A stretch of DNA of 49,555 bases from assembly GCA_949290295.1 (NCBI GenBank), contig CASERH010000013.1:1-49555 (forward strand), given 5' to 3'. The position numbers were made by a program, and so were the translations under genes. Shown one piece after another: positions 33,077 through 42,297 of the stretch; the stretch's first letter is position 1, and every line of letters begins with the position of its first letter. The DNA is from an uncultured Pseudomonadota bacterium (GTDB lineage Bacteria; Pseudomonadota; Alphaproteobacteria; RF32; CAG-239). Under the pieces are notes generated by a model. It saw only the letters and a program-made list of their open reading frames with translations, was not told the DNA's origin and did no database searches.

Positions 33077-33774
33077 TATTTATTTTCCTTTCTAAAGCCC
33101 TGGCAAACCAAATATGTTTCCGGTGAGGTTGAACGGCTGGCATCGGGTTTGAAATGCCCAACTTTGGCAAAGTTCTTTTTGGCATCGTTCAAGAGACTGC
33201 CTTCCGCGCCGCCTTGAAATACTTTGGCAATGAAAATTCCCCCTTGAGCCAAAACCTCTTTGGCAAATTCATAAGCGGCCTCTACCAAGCCGATGGTTCT
33301 TAAATGGTCGGTTTGTTGGTGGCCGGTGGTGTTGGCGGCCATATCGCTCATGACTATATCTGCCTCTCCGTTGAGTAGGCTCTTTAGTTTGTCTGCCGCT
33401 TCCGGCAAGGTGAAATCCAAGCATATGAGGCTTGCTCCCTCAATTGGCTCGGTTTCTAAAATATCTATTCCCACGACTTGGCCGCTGCCCTTGTTTCTTT
33501 GTACTGCTACCTGAGTCCAACCGCCGGGGGCGCAACCTAAGTCAACAATGGTTTTGCCTTTGCCTAAAAACTTGTATTTCTCATCTAACTGAATTAGCTT
33601 AAAAGCGGCTCTGGAGCGATACCCCAACCGCTTGGATTCCGCAACATAGGGGTCGTTTAACTGTCTTTCCAACCACTGATTTGAAGACTTCTTGCGGTAT
33701 TTTGAGGTCTTAACCCGCACCGTGAGCTGGTGGCGGCCGGTGATGGCCTGAGCAGATTTAGTCAGCTTTTTCAT
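33076..33774 (-). CDS. rlmE: 23S rRNA 2'-O-ribose methyltransferase RlmE (FtsJ)
   Basis: A 232-residue FtsJ family enzyme. RSRAAFKL provides the first catalytic Lys, VDLGCAPGGWTQVA the SAM site, MSDMAANTTGHQQTDH the Asp, FIAKVFQGG the second Lys and SPETYLVC the Glu (K-D-K-E tetrad). It methylates U2552 in 23S rRNA. The gene overlaps the end of a Ppx/GppA gene by 17 bases, so they are one operon. Confidence 0.92.
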   Translation of the reverse strand: MKKLTKSAQAITGRHQLTVRVKTSKYRKKSSNQWLERQLNDPYVAESKRLGYRSRAAFKLIQLDEKYKFLGKGKTIVDLGCAPGGWTQVAVQRNKGSGQVVGIDILETEPIEGASLICLDFTLPEAADKLKSLLNGEADIVMSDMAANTTGHQQTDHLRTIGLVEAAYEFAKEVLAQGGIFIAKVFQGGAEGSLLNDAKKNFAKVGHFKPDASRSTSPETYLVCQGFRKENK

Positions 33775-34723
33775 CTTTTTGGACTTTCTTGTCTTTTTCT
33801 ATCAGTTCCGCAACAATACCATCTTTGGCGCTTTTGAGAGAAGCTATAATCTTATCTACTTTAAGCCGCTCATAAATGGTTTGAAATATGATGCAGGCGG
33901 CGATAAATATGTAAGATCTTTTGTCTCCAATATAGGGATTGTCTGCCATCTCCGCGCGGCTGGAGTGCAAGACCTCTGAAATGGCCTTGTCCATAGCCTC
34001 TTTGTCCATAGCAATGCCATCGGCACGGTCGCGGTCATAGGCGCCAAAGTCCTCAATCATTGAGGCCAGGCGCAAAGGCGTGCTTGAGGTGGCCACAAAG
34101 CAAACGTCTTCCCGGTAGGTGTCAAGGTAGGATTTTTTGACAAAGCTTTCTGCTCTGGCGCCAATATCTTGCCGCAGGCGGGTAGCGTTTTCCTCGTTGT
34201 ATTCTACCAAATTAAACGCTTCTGAGGCATTGCGCGCTCCCCATGGGATGGAAATGGTGTGCAATATGTGCGGATTTTTGGTGTTGGTGGCCAGAGTAAT
34301 TTCGGTGGAGCCGCCGCCTAGGTCATAGACAACGACATATTTGGTTTGACCGCAGACGTGGCTCAAAGCGCCTTTCAGATTCAAACGGGCTTCCTCGTAG
34401 CCGTCTATTACCTCAATTTTAATGTGGGATTCATCCCATACTTTTTTGATAAACTCATCGCTGTTGGCGGCCATGCGGCAAGAGGCTGTGGCAACCGCGC
34501 GGATGGTGTCTACATTGTATTTATCTATCAACTGCCGGTAGTGAAAGAAGCATCTGACCCCGCGCTCAATGGCTTGAGGCGTGAAAACCCCAGATTTGTA
34601 CAATCCTTCTCCGAGCCTTGTTGCCGTGGTTTCTTTGCACAATTCCTTGCCATTGGCGTCACAAATCAACAAGCGGCAAGAATTGGTGCCTAAGTCTATG
34701 GCGGCGTAGTGTTTATCTGTCAT
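33758..34723 (-). CDS. Ppx/GppA phosphatase family protein (second of pair)
   Basis: A 321-residue protein of the exopolyphosphatase/guanosine pentaphosphatase family, with YAAIDLGTNSCRLLI at the start, VYDLGGGSTEITLA in the middle and VATSSTPLRL. Such enzymes hydrolyse polyphosphate or pppGpp. The start at 34723 gives the family N-terminus and has GAGGAG upstream; a longer ORF would add 30 residues translated from the upstream gene's end. It overlaps the upstream paralogue by 11 bases. Its C-terminus lacks the DRGIREG-type motif of its partner, reading SLKSAKDGIVAELIE instead. Confidence 0.82.
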   Translation of the reverse strand: MTDKHYAAIDLGTNSCRLLICDANGKELCKETTATRLGEGLYKSGVFTPQAIERGVRCFFHYRQLIDKYNVDTIRAVATASCRMAANSDEFIKKVWDESHIKIEVIDGYEEARLNLKGALSHVCGQTKYVVVYDLGGGSTEITLATNTKNPHILHTISIPWGARNASEAFNLVEYNEENATRLRQDIGARAESFVKKSYLDTYREDVCFVATSSTPLRLASMIEDFGAYDRDRADGIAMDKEAMDKAISEVLHSSRAEMADNPYIGDKRSYIFIAACIIFQTIYERLKVDKIIASLKSAKDGIVAELIEKDKKVQKDEKAD

Positions 34724-35840
34724 TGGCTGCTCCTCGAAAAGGTTGGTTGTTGTTTCCGTTGTTTTTTCTGCCGCGAGAGAATGGATAACGCGGTTTGCGG
34801 CGTTTCTTGCCAAAATGTTTTTTGGGGGCGTGCATCATATCCAGCAAAATTCCCTCTCTGATACCGCGGTCTGCTACCGTGACTTCTGATATCGGCCAAA
34901 AAGAGGTCAGAGCCTCTATGATGGCACAGCCGGCCATGGTTAAATCTGCTTTGGAGGCGCCGATACAAGGGTGTTTTTTGCGCCCCTCATCTCCTATTCT
35001 TTTTATCTTGGCCACCGTGCGCTCAATATCTTGCTTGCTCATGGCAATACCATCCACGGCTGAGCGGTTGTAGCGCGGCAGATTCAGGTGCACCGCTCCC
35101 AATACCGTGACTGTGCCAGAGGTGCCGATAACTTGAATCTCTTGGTTGGCAATTGCTTCCCTGATGTGGTGTTTTTCTTCAAACTCGGAGAGCAATTTGT
35201 GGGTGCGCTCGATAATCGTATCGTAAGCCAAATCTGTCATGTCGTGAGAGGGAAAAGCCTCTGAGATGGTAACCACACCGTAGGGGAGGGATATGTAGCC
35301 TTCAATAAACGTATTGCCGCGGTTGGTGGTGCGCGCCAAGGATATCTCTGTAGAACCACCACCGATATCAAATATCAGTGCACGTTTAATGTTTCTGGCC
35401 AAAAGCGGTATGCAGCCCACAACAGCTAGGCGAGACTCTTCTTGCGGCGAGATTATCTCTATGTTTAAACCGGTCTCTTTTTTTACCAGCTCCAAAAAAG
35501 GTTTGCAGTTGATTGCGCGGCGGCAGGCGGCCGTGGCTACGTAGCGCGAACGCACAATCGGCGCATACTCGGCTAAAACACCGGCACAAACCTTCAAGGC
35601 GCCGATGGTGCGCTTGATGGCCGCTTTTGACAGTTCGTTGTTATTTATAATGCCCTCGCCAAGCCTGGTTATTTTGGAAAAGGTTTCAACAATGCGGAAC
35701 GACGACGGGGTCGGTGTGGCAATAACTAGGCGGCAGGAGTTGGTACCTAGGTCTATGGCCGCATAATTTGGTGCCGCAGGCTCACTTTTCTGCGATATAA
35801 CCGGCGATTTGGCAAGCATTTTTTGATGCCAGTTCTTCAT
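34713..35840 (-). CDS. Ppx/GppA phosphatase family protein (first of pair)
   Basis: A 375-residue protein. A 25-residue N-terminal extension precedes YAAIDLGTNSCRLVIA; FDIGGGSTEISLA and VADRGIREGILLDMM are conserved Ppx/GppA segments. The last 35 residues are basic and glycine/asparagine-rich (KKRRKPRYPFSRGRK), which could bind nucleic acid or polyphosphate. First gene of the operon with the second Ppx/GppA, rlmE and rsmB. Confidence 0.85.
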   Translation of the reverse strand: MKNWHQKMLAKSPVISQKSEPAAPNYAAIDLGTNSCRLVIATPTPSSFRIVETFSKITRLGEGIINNNELSKAAIKRTIGALKVCAGVLAEYAPIVRSRYVATAACRRAINCKPFLELVKKETGLNIEIISPQEESRLAVVGCIPLLARNIKRALIFDIGGGSTEISLARTTNRGNTFIEGYISLPYGVVTISEAFPSHDMTDLAYDTIIERTHKLLSEFEEKHHIREAIANQEIQVIGTSGTVTVLGAVHLNLPRYNRSAVDGIAMSKQDIERTVAKIKRIGDEGRKKHPCIGASKADLTMAGCAIIEALTSFWPISEVTVADRGIREGILLDMMHAPKKHFGKKRRKPRYPFSRGRKNNGNNNQPFRGAANDR

Positions 35841-35949
35841 TATTTTATTCTATCAAATACAAAATTGTTCAAAGTTACTTATTTTATAACTCAGATTTCA
35901 TTTCAGCACAATAATTTTTTCAAAAACCTTTTAACAAAATTGTTTGTAT

Positions 35950-35975
35950 GAAAAAAGCCCCGAAATTTTCGGGGC
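35950..35975 (-). terminator. Terminator of the pta-ackA operon
   Basis: GCCCCGAA at 35957-35964 pairs with TTCGGGGC at 35968-35975. Read on the minus strand, the stem is followed by TTTTTT, so it ends ackA. Confidence 0.8.
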
Positions 35976-35997
35976 GTTGTTTTTTTTCTCTTCATTC

Positions 35998-37176
35998 CTA
36001 TCGGCTTAAGCGGACGGTATCTTGGGCGATTACCAATTCCTCATTGGTGGGAATGACAAAGGCTCTTACTTTTGAACCCGGTTTGGTGATCTCTACAGCA
36101 TCGCCTCTCTTATTGTTGTTTTCTTCATCCAACTCAATGCCTAGGTAGCTTAAACGCTCTAAAACCATTTTGCGGATAATCGGAGAGTTCTCTCCAATAC
36201 CGGCGGTGAAGACTATGGCATCTACACCACCCAAAACAGCAATATAACTGCCGATGAATTTTACCAATGTGTAGGCATAGGTTTTTAGGGCATCTATGGC
36301 TTTGGCATCTCCTTCCAGATATTTTGCCTCAACGTCACGCATATCGCTAAAACCGGACAAACCAAGCATGCCGCTTTGTTTGTTCAAAAGAGTGTTCATT
36401 TCATCAACGGTCTTGTTTTGATATTTCATGATGTGGAGCGGAATGTAGGGATCGATATCTCCGCAGCGGGTACCCATGATAACACCGGCCAGGGGAGTAA
36501 ATCCCATGGAGGTATCTTTGCAAATGCTGCCTTCTACCGCAGAGATGGAGGCTCCGTTGCCTAAGTGGCAGGTGATGATTTTGCCTTTTTTGCCAATCAG
36601 CTTGGCACATTCTTCAGCCACAAATTGGTGGGATGTACCGTGAGCTCCGTAGCGGCGAATCTTGTGCTCGGTGTATTGCTCCAAAGGCAGGCCATATAAA
36701 AAGGCCTCCTTGGGCATGGTTTGATGAAATGCGGTGTCAAAGGCCACAACTTGCGGAACATTGGGCAGGGCTTTTTGAACGGCTCGCAAACCCAAAACCG
36801 CAGCCGGATTGTGCAGAGGGGCCAGTTTTGAAAGCTCATCAATTTCTTCTATGACTTTTTCCGTTACCAGGGCAGAGCCTTTGAAGTTTTCACCGCCATG
36901 AACCACGCGGTGGCCAACGGCCGTAATCTCATCTAAGCTCTTGATTACACCATCTAACAACAAGTTGAAAACCTCACGCAAGGCCTCGTTGTGGGTGGGC
37001 AAATCAACGGCAACCGATTTTTTTTCGCCATTGGCGTATTTGATGCTCACCAGGGAGCCGTGAATGCCTATTCTTTCGGCCAAGCCTTTGGCAATAACGT
37101 CATATTTATCTCCGTTGACATCAAACAACTGATATTTCAGGGAAGATGAACCGGAATTCAGTACAAGAATTTTCAT
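35998..37176 (-). CDS. ackA: Acetate kinase
   Basis: A 392-residue acetokinase with NSGSSSLKYQLFD at the start, GHRVVHGG, FDTAFHQTMP, THGTSHQFVA, CHLGNGASI and GIGENSP, all conserved in the ASKHA-type acetate kinases. It makes ATP and acetate from acetyl phosphate. The ATG at 37176 has AGGA about nine bases before it; an earlier in-frame start would add 24 residues not found in the family. It follows pta by 11 bases. Confidence 0.96.
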   Translation of the reverse strand: MKILVLNSGSSSLKYQLFDVNGDKYDVIAKGLAERIGIHGSLVSIKYANGEKKSVAVDLPTHNEALREVFNLLLDGVIKSLDEITAVGHRVVHGGENFKGSALVTEKVIEEIDELSKLAPLHNPAAVLGLRAVQKALPNVPQVVAFDTAFHQTMPKEAFLYGLPLEQYTEHKIRRYGAHGTSHQFVAEECAKLIGKKGKIITCHLGNGASISAVEGSICKDTSMGFTPLAGVIMGTRCGDIDPYIPLHIMKYQNKTVDEMNTLLNKQSGMLGLSGFSDMRDVEAKYLEGDAKAIDALKTYAYTLVKFIGSYIAVLGGVDAIVFTAGIGENSPIIRKMVLERLSYLGIELDEENNNKRGDAVEITKPGSKVRAFVIPTNEELVIAQDTVRLSR

Positions 37177-37187
37177 GGGTGGTATCC

Positions 37188-38195
37188 TTATTTTTGAGTT
37201 TGTAAAACAGTAATGGCAATCAAACCGACGATGTCTTCGGCAAAGCAACCGCGAGACAAGTCGTTAATCGGAGCATTTAAGCCTTGCAGCATGGGACCGT
37301 ACATTTCTGCACCACCTAAGCGTTGCAACAATTTGTAGCCAATATTTCCGGCTTCAATGTTTGGGAAAATTAAGGTGTTGGCTTTTCCGGCAACATTTGA
37401 AGACGGAGCCTTTTTGCGGGCAACAACAGCATCTAGGGCTGCATCGGCTTGCATCTCGCCGTCTAAGGTGATGGGCAGATTTGCATATTCATCCGCTTTT
37501 AAGGCTTCTTTAGCGAGAGCGGTGGCTTCTCTTACTTTGTCAACACCTTCGCCTTTGCCGGAACCAAAAGTAGAATAAGACAACATGGCCACTCTTGGCT
37601 CATCTCCAAACTGAATAACGCTTTCGGCACTGCTTAGGGCAATGTCTGCCATTTCTTTAGCCGTGGGATTGATGTTTACGGCGCAGTCTGAAAGGTAGAA
37701 AATTTTGCCGTCTTTAGACTCCATGATAAACAAAGCTGAAACAACTCTTTCTGGGCGGCGAGATTTGATAATTTGCAAGGCCGGACGAACGGTGTCTGCT
37801 GTGGAGTGGTTGGCGCCAGAGACCATGCCGTCGGCGTCACCGGCTTTTATCATCAAAGTACCAAAGTAGTTGGGGTTGAGAGCTGTTTTGGCGGCTTCTT
37901 CCTCTGTCATGCCTTTGGCTTTGCGCAAGTCATACAAGAGTTTTGTGTATTCTCCTAATTTGGGAGAGTGAGCAGGGTTTATTAACTCTATTCCCTCAAG
38001 GTCCCAACCTTGTTTGGCAAAGTAGGCTTTGATATCTGCTTCTTCACCCAAAATGATGATTTTGGCAATTTTTTGTTTGGCAGCTTCGTGAGCGGCTTGT
38101 AATACGCGTTCGTCTTCACCTTCGGGCAATACAATTGTTTTGCCTAATTTTTGGGCCTTGGCTATCAGACCTTGAATATAGGGAGTGGTTTTCAT
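37188..38195 (-). CDS. pta: Phosphate acetyltransferase
   Basis: A 335-residue enzyme of the short Pta/EutD type, without the long N-terminal part of E. coli Pta. TIVLPEGEDERVLQA, GMVSGANHSTADTVRPALQII, SYSTFGSGKG and FPNIEAGNIGYKLLQR are family segments. It converts acetyl-CoA and phosphate to acetyl phosphate. With ackA it gives substrate-level ATP formation and acetate overflow, suiting fermentation. Confidence 0.95.
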   Translation of the reverse strand: MKTTPYIQGLIAKAQKLGKTIVLPEGEDERVLQAAHEAAKQKIAKIIILGEEADIKAYFAKQGWDLEGIELINPAHSPKLGEYTKLLYDLRKAKGMTEEEAAKTALNPNYFGTLMIKAGDADGMVSGANHSTADTVRPALQIIKSRRPERVVSALFIMESKDGKIFYLSDCAVNINPTAKEMADIALSSAESVIQFGDEPRVAMLSYSTFGSGKGEGVDKVREATALAKEALKADEYANLPITLDGEMQADAALDAVVARKKAPSSNVAGKANTLIFPNIEAGNIGYKLLQRLGGAEMYGPMLQGLNAPINDLSRGCFAEDIVGLIAITVLQTQK

Positions 38196-38338
38196 AATCT
38201 TTCCTCTTTGTTTTTTAAGTTAATGTTTTTTTATTGTTTACACTTCTAATATCTAAAAGTCAAAATATCTTTTGATTATTTTGAGAAAGTATTATATCTT
38301 GGTGGCAGATTGGTTGTTTAATAAACGGAGGGAACCCC

Positions 38339-38755
38339 ATGGAAAGGACTTTGTCAATCATTAAACCAGACGCTGTAACCCGCAATATTACCGGTAAAGT
38401 TAACTCAATGATTGAGGAAAGCGGCCTTAAAATTGTGGCTCAGAAACTTATTCGCCTTACACCAAAGCAGGCTGAGGAATTTTATGCCGAACACAAAGAT
38501 AAGGCCTTTTTTACCAGTTTGGTAGAGATTATGTGCTCTGCTCCCGTGGTGGTGCAAGTTTTGCAAGGTGAGGACGCCGTTGCCAAGTATCGCAAGATTA
38601 TGGGGGCAACTAACCCCGCCGTGGCAGAAGAAGGAACTATTCGCAAAACTTTTGCTCTCTCTATTGACCGTAATACTGTTCATGGTTCTGATTCTTTGGA
38701 AAGCGCTAAACGAGAAGTGAGTTTCTTCTTTAGCAATCTGGAAATTTGTGAATAA
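38339..38755 (+). CDS. ndk: Nucleoside diphosphate kinase
   Basis: A 138-residue NDK with the conserved [12 protein letters not shown] start, GxxNPxxAxxGTIR region ([16 protein letters not shown]) and the active-site His in NTVHGSDS near residue 117. It transfers phosphate between nucleoside di- and triphosphates through a phospho-His. GGAGGGAA lies before the ATG. Divergent from pta; the next gene starts 20 bases after its stop and may share a transcript. Confidence 0.96.
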   Translation: MERTLSIIKPDAVTRNITGKVNSMIEESGLKIVAQKLIRLTPKQAEEFYAEHKDKAFFTSLVEIMCSAPVVVQVLQGEDAVAKYRKIMGATNPAVAEEGTIRKTFALSIDRNTVHGSDSLESAKREVSFFFSNLEICE

Positions 38756-38775
38756 GGTAAAAGGAGGCTTTTTTC

Positions 38776-39822
38776 GTGTCTAAATTTGGCCTTTTGGCGC
38801 TCTTTTGTTTTTTCTTTGCATCCTCGGTGTTTGCTGCTGATGAACGCTATGCCGTGGAAATTAAAGTCGATGTTACTGATGAGAGCGCTGCTGCAGCTCA
38901 AAGACGAGCTATGAGTGAGGCTAATCGTGCCGCGGTGGCTGCCGTGGCTAAGCGGATTACCACCTCTGAAGGTGTGGCAAAATTGAGCTCTATGACCGAT
39001 GAGCAACTTATTAATTTTATAAAAGAGGTTTCCGTCGTGGAGGAAAAAAGCTCTGCTCTTCGCTATATGGCTAATTTGCGGGTGGTCTTAAATGAGGATA
39101 TGCTCAAGCAATATATGAATGAACGACAAATCCCCGTTATGGTGCAAATGGATAGCAAAGTCTTGGTGGTGCCTATTTTTAGGGAATTCAGCAGTGATGC
39201 TCCCCAATTGTGGGAAAGCACCAATATGTGGAAACAAGCTTGGGATGCTTCTGCCTCTGGTGGAGTGATTAATCTGGTGTCTGTTCCGGCAAGCGGGGCT
39301 AACTATGCTATCTTAGATGCCAGAAAAGCTGCCGCAATGGATGGAGAGGCCATGGATAAACTCATGCGACTCAACGGTGCAGATGATGTCTATGTTTTAG
39401 ATGCAACTTATGACGGAATCGACGGTTTAATCATTAGAGCTCTTTCTTATAACGGTGATGCTCGCACTATCAGGGTTGAAGGCCCCAGAAGCTCGGGAAT
39501 GGAGCTTTTTGCAAAAGCTGTGACAGAAGTTAAGGCTCAATTAGAAAATAAAATATCCGAACAAAATCTTACCTCAGCTTCACTTGAGAGCACTATTGTC
39601 GTGCTTTTTAATTTTGCTCGGTTGCAAGAGTGGGTCGCCCTAGAGCAAAATCTTAAAAATATCAATTTGGTGAGCGGGATTGAAACTCAGGCTTTGGGAG
39701 CTAAAAAAGTTCAGTTTAAGCTTTCTTATGTCGGTTCTCTTGATAAGTTGTTGCAGGCTTTGCGTGGGCAATCTTATCAATTAATCGAACATGGCTCTTA
39801 TTACACAATAGAGAAATATTAG
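38776..39822 (+). CDS. Secreted DUF2066-like protein
   Basis: A 348-residue protein with an N-terminal signal peptide of about 20 residues (hydrophobic core FGLLALFCFFFASS, cut likely after VFA). The rest has the look of the DUF2066 family of exported proteins (AQRRAMSEANRAAVAAVAKRI, and later QLWESTNMWKQAWD). Function is unknown; it should be periplasmic. It starts with GTG after AAGGAGG. It lies just before the AI-2E/PerM permease gene, a pairing that I believe is common in alphaproteobacteria. Confidence 0.75.
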   Translation: MSKFGLLALFCFFFASSVFAADERYAVEIKVDVTDESAAAAQRRAMSEANRAAVAAVAKRITTSEGVAKLSSMTDEQLINFIKEVSVVEEKSSALRYMANLRVVLNEDMLKQYMNERQIPVMVQMDSKVLVVPIFREFSSDAPQLWESTNMWKQAWDASASGGVINLVSVPASGANYAILDARKAAAMDGEAMDKLMRLNGADDVYVLDATYDGIDGLIIRALSYNGDARTIRVEGPRSSGMELFAKAVTEVKAQLENKISEQNLTSASLESTIVVLFNFARLQEWVALEQNLKNINLVSGIETQALGAKKVQFKLSYVGSLDKLLQALRGQSYQLIEHGSYYTIEKY

Positions 39823-39832
39823 GAGAAATGTG

Positions 39833-40888
39833 ATGGTTGGAAAACGTAACCGTAATCTTATGATTTGGCTGACGTTGTTTGTTTTGTTTTGTGCTTCTGT
39901 TTATGTCTTGCGCTCGGTTTTGATGCCTTTTGTGGCCGGTATTATCATTGGCTATCTTTTAGATCCGTGGGCCTCAAAATTTGAAAAATGGGGTATGAGC
40001 CGTACTTGGGCTACAATTTTGACAATTTTGCTAGTTATCTTGATACTGGTGCCGGCTCTTATTGCCTTGTTTGGAATTATTGATAGTCAGCTCGGGCATT
40101 TCTTGGGCGTTTTGCCTCAATATCTTTCTTCTTTCTTGAAAAAAATAGAGCCGGTAATTGCCGGGTTGCAAGACCGTTTTCCTGCACTGGAAACTGAAAA
40201 AGTTCGTGAGGCTATTCGCGGCAATATGGACAATACCATGAAAATGGTTGCAGGTATTTTGCGTAAGGTGGTGAGCGGAGGTTTTGCCATAGTTAACATC
40301 ATTTCTTTGTTGTTGATTACACCTGTGGTGGCCTTTTATATGCTGAGAGATTGGGATGCTTTTGTGGCCAAGGTAGATGACTTGTTGCCAAAACATTCTA
40401 AAAAATCTATTGAAAAACAGGCCAAAGAAATTGATGGCATTTTGTCTTCTTTTATTCGCGGGCAGTTATCCGTGTGCGTATTACTTGGTTTGTTTTATGC
40501 TATAGGGCTTTATATTGTCGGGCTTGATTTGGGCGTATTGGTAGGGTTTGTTGCCGGAATTATCTCTTTTATTCCTTATGTCGGATCAATATTCGGGTTT
40601 GTTGTTAGTTTGGGTATTGCTTTTGCTCAGTTTGATACTTGGATGCCAATTGCCCAAGTTGTGGGCGTCTTTATGGTTGGACAGTTTATTGAGGGCAACT
40701 TCTTAACGCCGAATCTGGTCGGAGATTCTGTTGGTTTGCACCCGGTTTGGATTATGTTTGCTTTGTTGGCCGGAGGTGTTTTGCTTGGTTTCTTAGGCCT
40801 AATGATTGCTGTGCCGGTGGCGGCCATCATCGGTGTTTTGGTTAGGCATGCTATTATTAATTATAAGGAAAGCTCCTTGTATAAATAA
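39833..40888 (+). CDS. AI-2E/PerM-family transporter
   Basis: A 351-residue membrane protein with seven to eight hydrophobic spans. It shows the family pattern with N-terminal LRSVLMPFVAGIIIGYLLDPWASKFEKW, the long soluble loop and C-terminal LGVLVGFVAGIISFIPYVGSIFG. Members of this family are putative exporters; named substrates (autoinducer-2) apply to few. The ATG at 39833 is 7 bases after AGGAG. Its stop codon touches a palindromic repeat element. Confidence 0.88.
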   Translation: MVGKRNRNLMIWLTLFVLFCASVYVLRSVLMPFVAGIIIGYLLDPWASKFEKWGMSRTWATILTILLVILILVPALIALFGIIDSQLGHFLGVLPQYLSSFLKKIEPVIAGLQDRFPALETEKVREAIRGNMDNTMKMVAGILRKVVSGGFAIVNIISLLLITPVVAFYMLRDWDAFVAKVDDLLPKHSKKSIEKQAKEIDGILSSFIRGQLSVCVLLGLFYAIGLYIVGLDLGVLVGFVAGIISFIPYVGSIFGFVVSLGIAFAQFDTWMPIAQVVGVFMVGQFIEGNFLTPNLVGDSVGLHPVWIMFALLAGGVLLGFLGLMIAVPVAAIIGVLVRHAIINYKESSLYK

Positions 40889-41010
40889 AGGTCGTATAAT
40901 GGCCCATCTAGAGTGATTTGTTCAGGTCAAAAGTGTCCTCACGTACGTCTTATGTACGCTCCGGTACTTTTGCCTTTCAAATCACTCTATCTGAACCATT
41001 CTCCAACCTT
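40888..41010. repeat. About 125-bp palindromic element, copy C
   Basis: A 123-bp imperfect palindrome. Left end AAGGTCGTATAATGG faces CCATTCTCCAACCTT. Inner arms CTAGAGTGATTTG/CAAATCACTCTAT are close to perfect, and the core reads CACGTACGTCTTATGTACG. It begins in the stop codon of the AI-2E/PerM gene. Confidence 0.88.
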
Positions 41011-41154
41011 TTTTTGCCCGTAGTTAATTGGTACACGTCGTTCGCTTTAATCTGCGCAGCATTAGCCTTTATCGCCCTCTCCGAGAGGAATTTTGTTTTG
41101 GTAGTTTTTCGGGATAGAAAAAATCTTTGCATCTTTAATATTTATTTAGATTTG

Positions 41155-41172
41155 AGCTGGTATAATCCAGCT
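41155..41172 (+). promoter_or_regulatory. Extended -10 promoter framed by an inverted repeat
   Basis: TGG-TATAAT at 41158-41166 is an extended -10 element with no clear -35. AGCTGG at 41155-41160 and CCAGCT at 41167-41172 mirror each other exactly around TATAAT. It lies 40 bases before mraY and probably drives the cell-wall/division genes; the symmetry suggests a repressor site. Confidence 0.5.
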
Positions 41173-41205
41173 AAAGTTTAAACTTATATTTTTAGGATGT
41201 GAACT

Positions 41206-42282
41206 ATGCTGCAGTATATTTTTAATGTTTTATCTGCGCCTGATTACCTTAATACTATCTACACGCGCAGTTTTATGGCTTTTTTTGTCGCGCTGATTTT
41301 GGCGCTCTCTTTTGGTGATCGGTTGATTAAAATTTTGCATGCTCATCAGAAAAAAGGACAGCCCATTCGTGAGGATGGGCCAAAAACTCATTTGCAGACC
41401 AAGAAAGGAACCCCGACTATGGGTGGAATCCTCATCTTGGGAGCTGCTATTGTTGCTATCCTTTTGTGCGCTGATTTAACTAATCCGCTTGTTTGGGTTG
41501 CTATGCTGGTTTTGCTCGTTTATGGTTTTGTCGGTGCGGTCGATGATTATACTAAGGTGACGAAACAAACTGCAAATGCCATGACGGCTAAAATGAAGTT
41601 GCTCTTGCAGTTTTCTACGGCGTTGTTTGCTGTTTTGGTCATCTCCTATCTGATGCCTGAAGAAACTCGTTTTGTTTTGACATTTCCTTATCTTGTTAAT
41701 GTTTCCATTGATTTGTTCTGGTTTTATGTACCGTTTGCCATGGTGGTTATTGCCGGAGCCTCAAATGCCGTCAACTTGAGTGATGGTTTGGATGGCTTGG
41801 CCGCCGGTCTGATGGTTATTGCTTTGCCCGTATTTTTGGCTATCGCTTATATTTGCGGTTCTGAATGGGTTAATGATTTTTATATGATGCCCATTCCTTA
41901 TGGCGCTGAAGTTGCTGTGACTTGTGCTGCCGTTATCGGCGCTTGTCTTGGCTTTTTGTGGTTTAATGCCGCTCCGGCTAAGGTCTTCATGGGCGATACC
42001 GGTTCTCTTGCCTTGGGTGCTTATCTCGGGACTATTGCCGTGATGCTCAAACAAGAAATCTTGCTTGCTATTGTCGGTTTTGTTTTTGTGGCTGAAGCCT
42101 TATCGGTTATGATTCAAGTCTACTGGTTTAGACACACAGGTGGAAAGAGATTTTTCAAAATGGCGCCGATACACCATCATTTTGAGCAATGCGGTTGGCC
42201 AGAAACAAGAGTGGTTGTTCGTTTTTGGATTATTGGTGTTATTTTGGCCGTGATTGGCTCAATGGCTATTCTCTCAAAGTAA
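41206..42282 (+). CDS. mraY: Phospho-N-acetylmuramoyl-pentapeptide transferase
   Basis: A 358-residue polytopic membrane enzyme of the MraY family. The Mg-binding VDDYTK (residues about 107-112), the conserved NAVNLSDGLDGLAAG loop and the APIHHHFEQCGW motif are present, as are about ten hydrophobic spans. It transfers phospho-MurNAc-pentapeptide to undecaprenyl phosphate, giving lipid I. AGGATG precedes the ATG. It heads the division cluster; murE and murF, which usually precede it, are not found in the bases before it, nor is murD after it. Confidence 0.96.
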   Translation: MLQYIFNVLSAPDYLNTIYTRSFMAFFVALILALSFGDRLIKILHAHQKKGQPIREDGPKTHLQTKKGTPTMGGILILGAAIVAILLCADLTNPLVWVAMLVLLVYGFVGAVDDYTKVTKQTANAMTAKMKLLLQFSTALFAVLVISYLMPEETRFVLTFPYLVNVSIDLFWFYVPFAMVVIAGASNAVNLSDGLDGLAAGLMVIALPVFLAIAYICGSEWVNDFYMMPIPYGAEVAVTCAAVIGACLGFLWFNAAPAKVFMGDTGSLALGAYLGTIAVMLKQEILLAIVGFVFVAEALSVMIQVYWFRHTGGKRFFKMAPIHHHFEQCGWPETRVVVRFWIIGVILAVIGSMAILSK

Positions 42283-42297
42283 GGCAGGAGAAGAAAA

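Noticed and set aside
40918..41181. An 87-codon plus-strand frame before mraY
   Set aside because: It covers palindromic copy C and the promoter, and the translation shows no family pattern.
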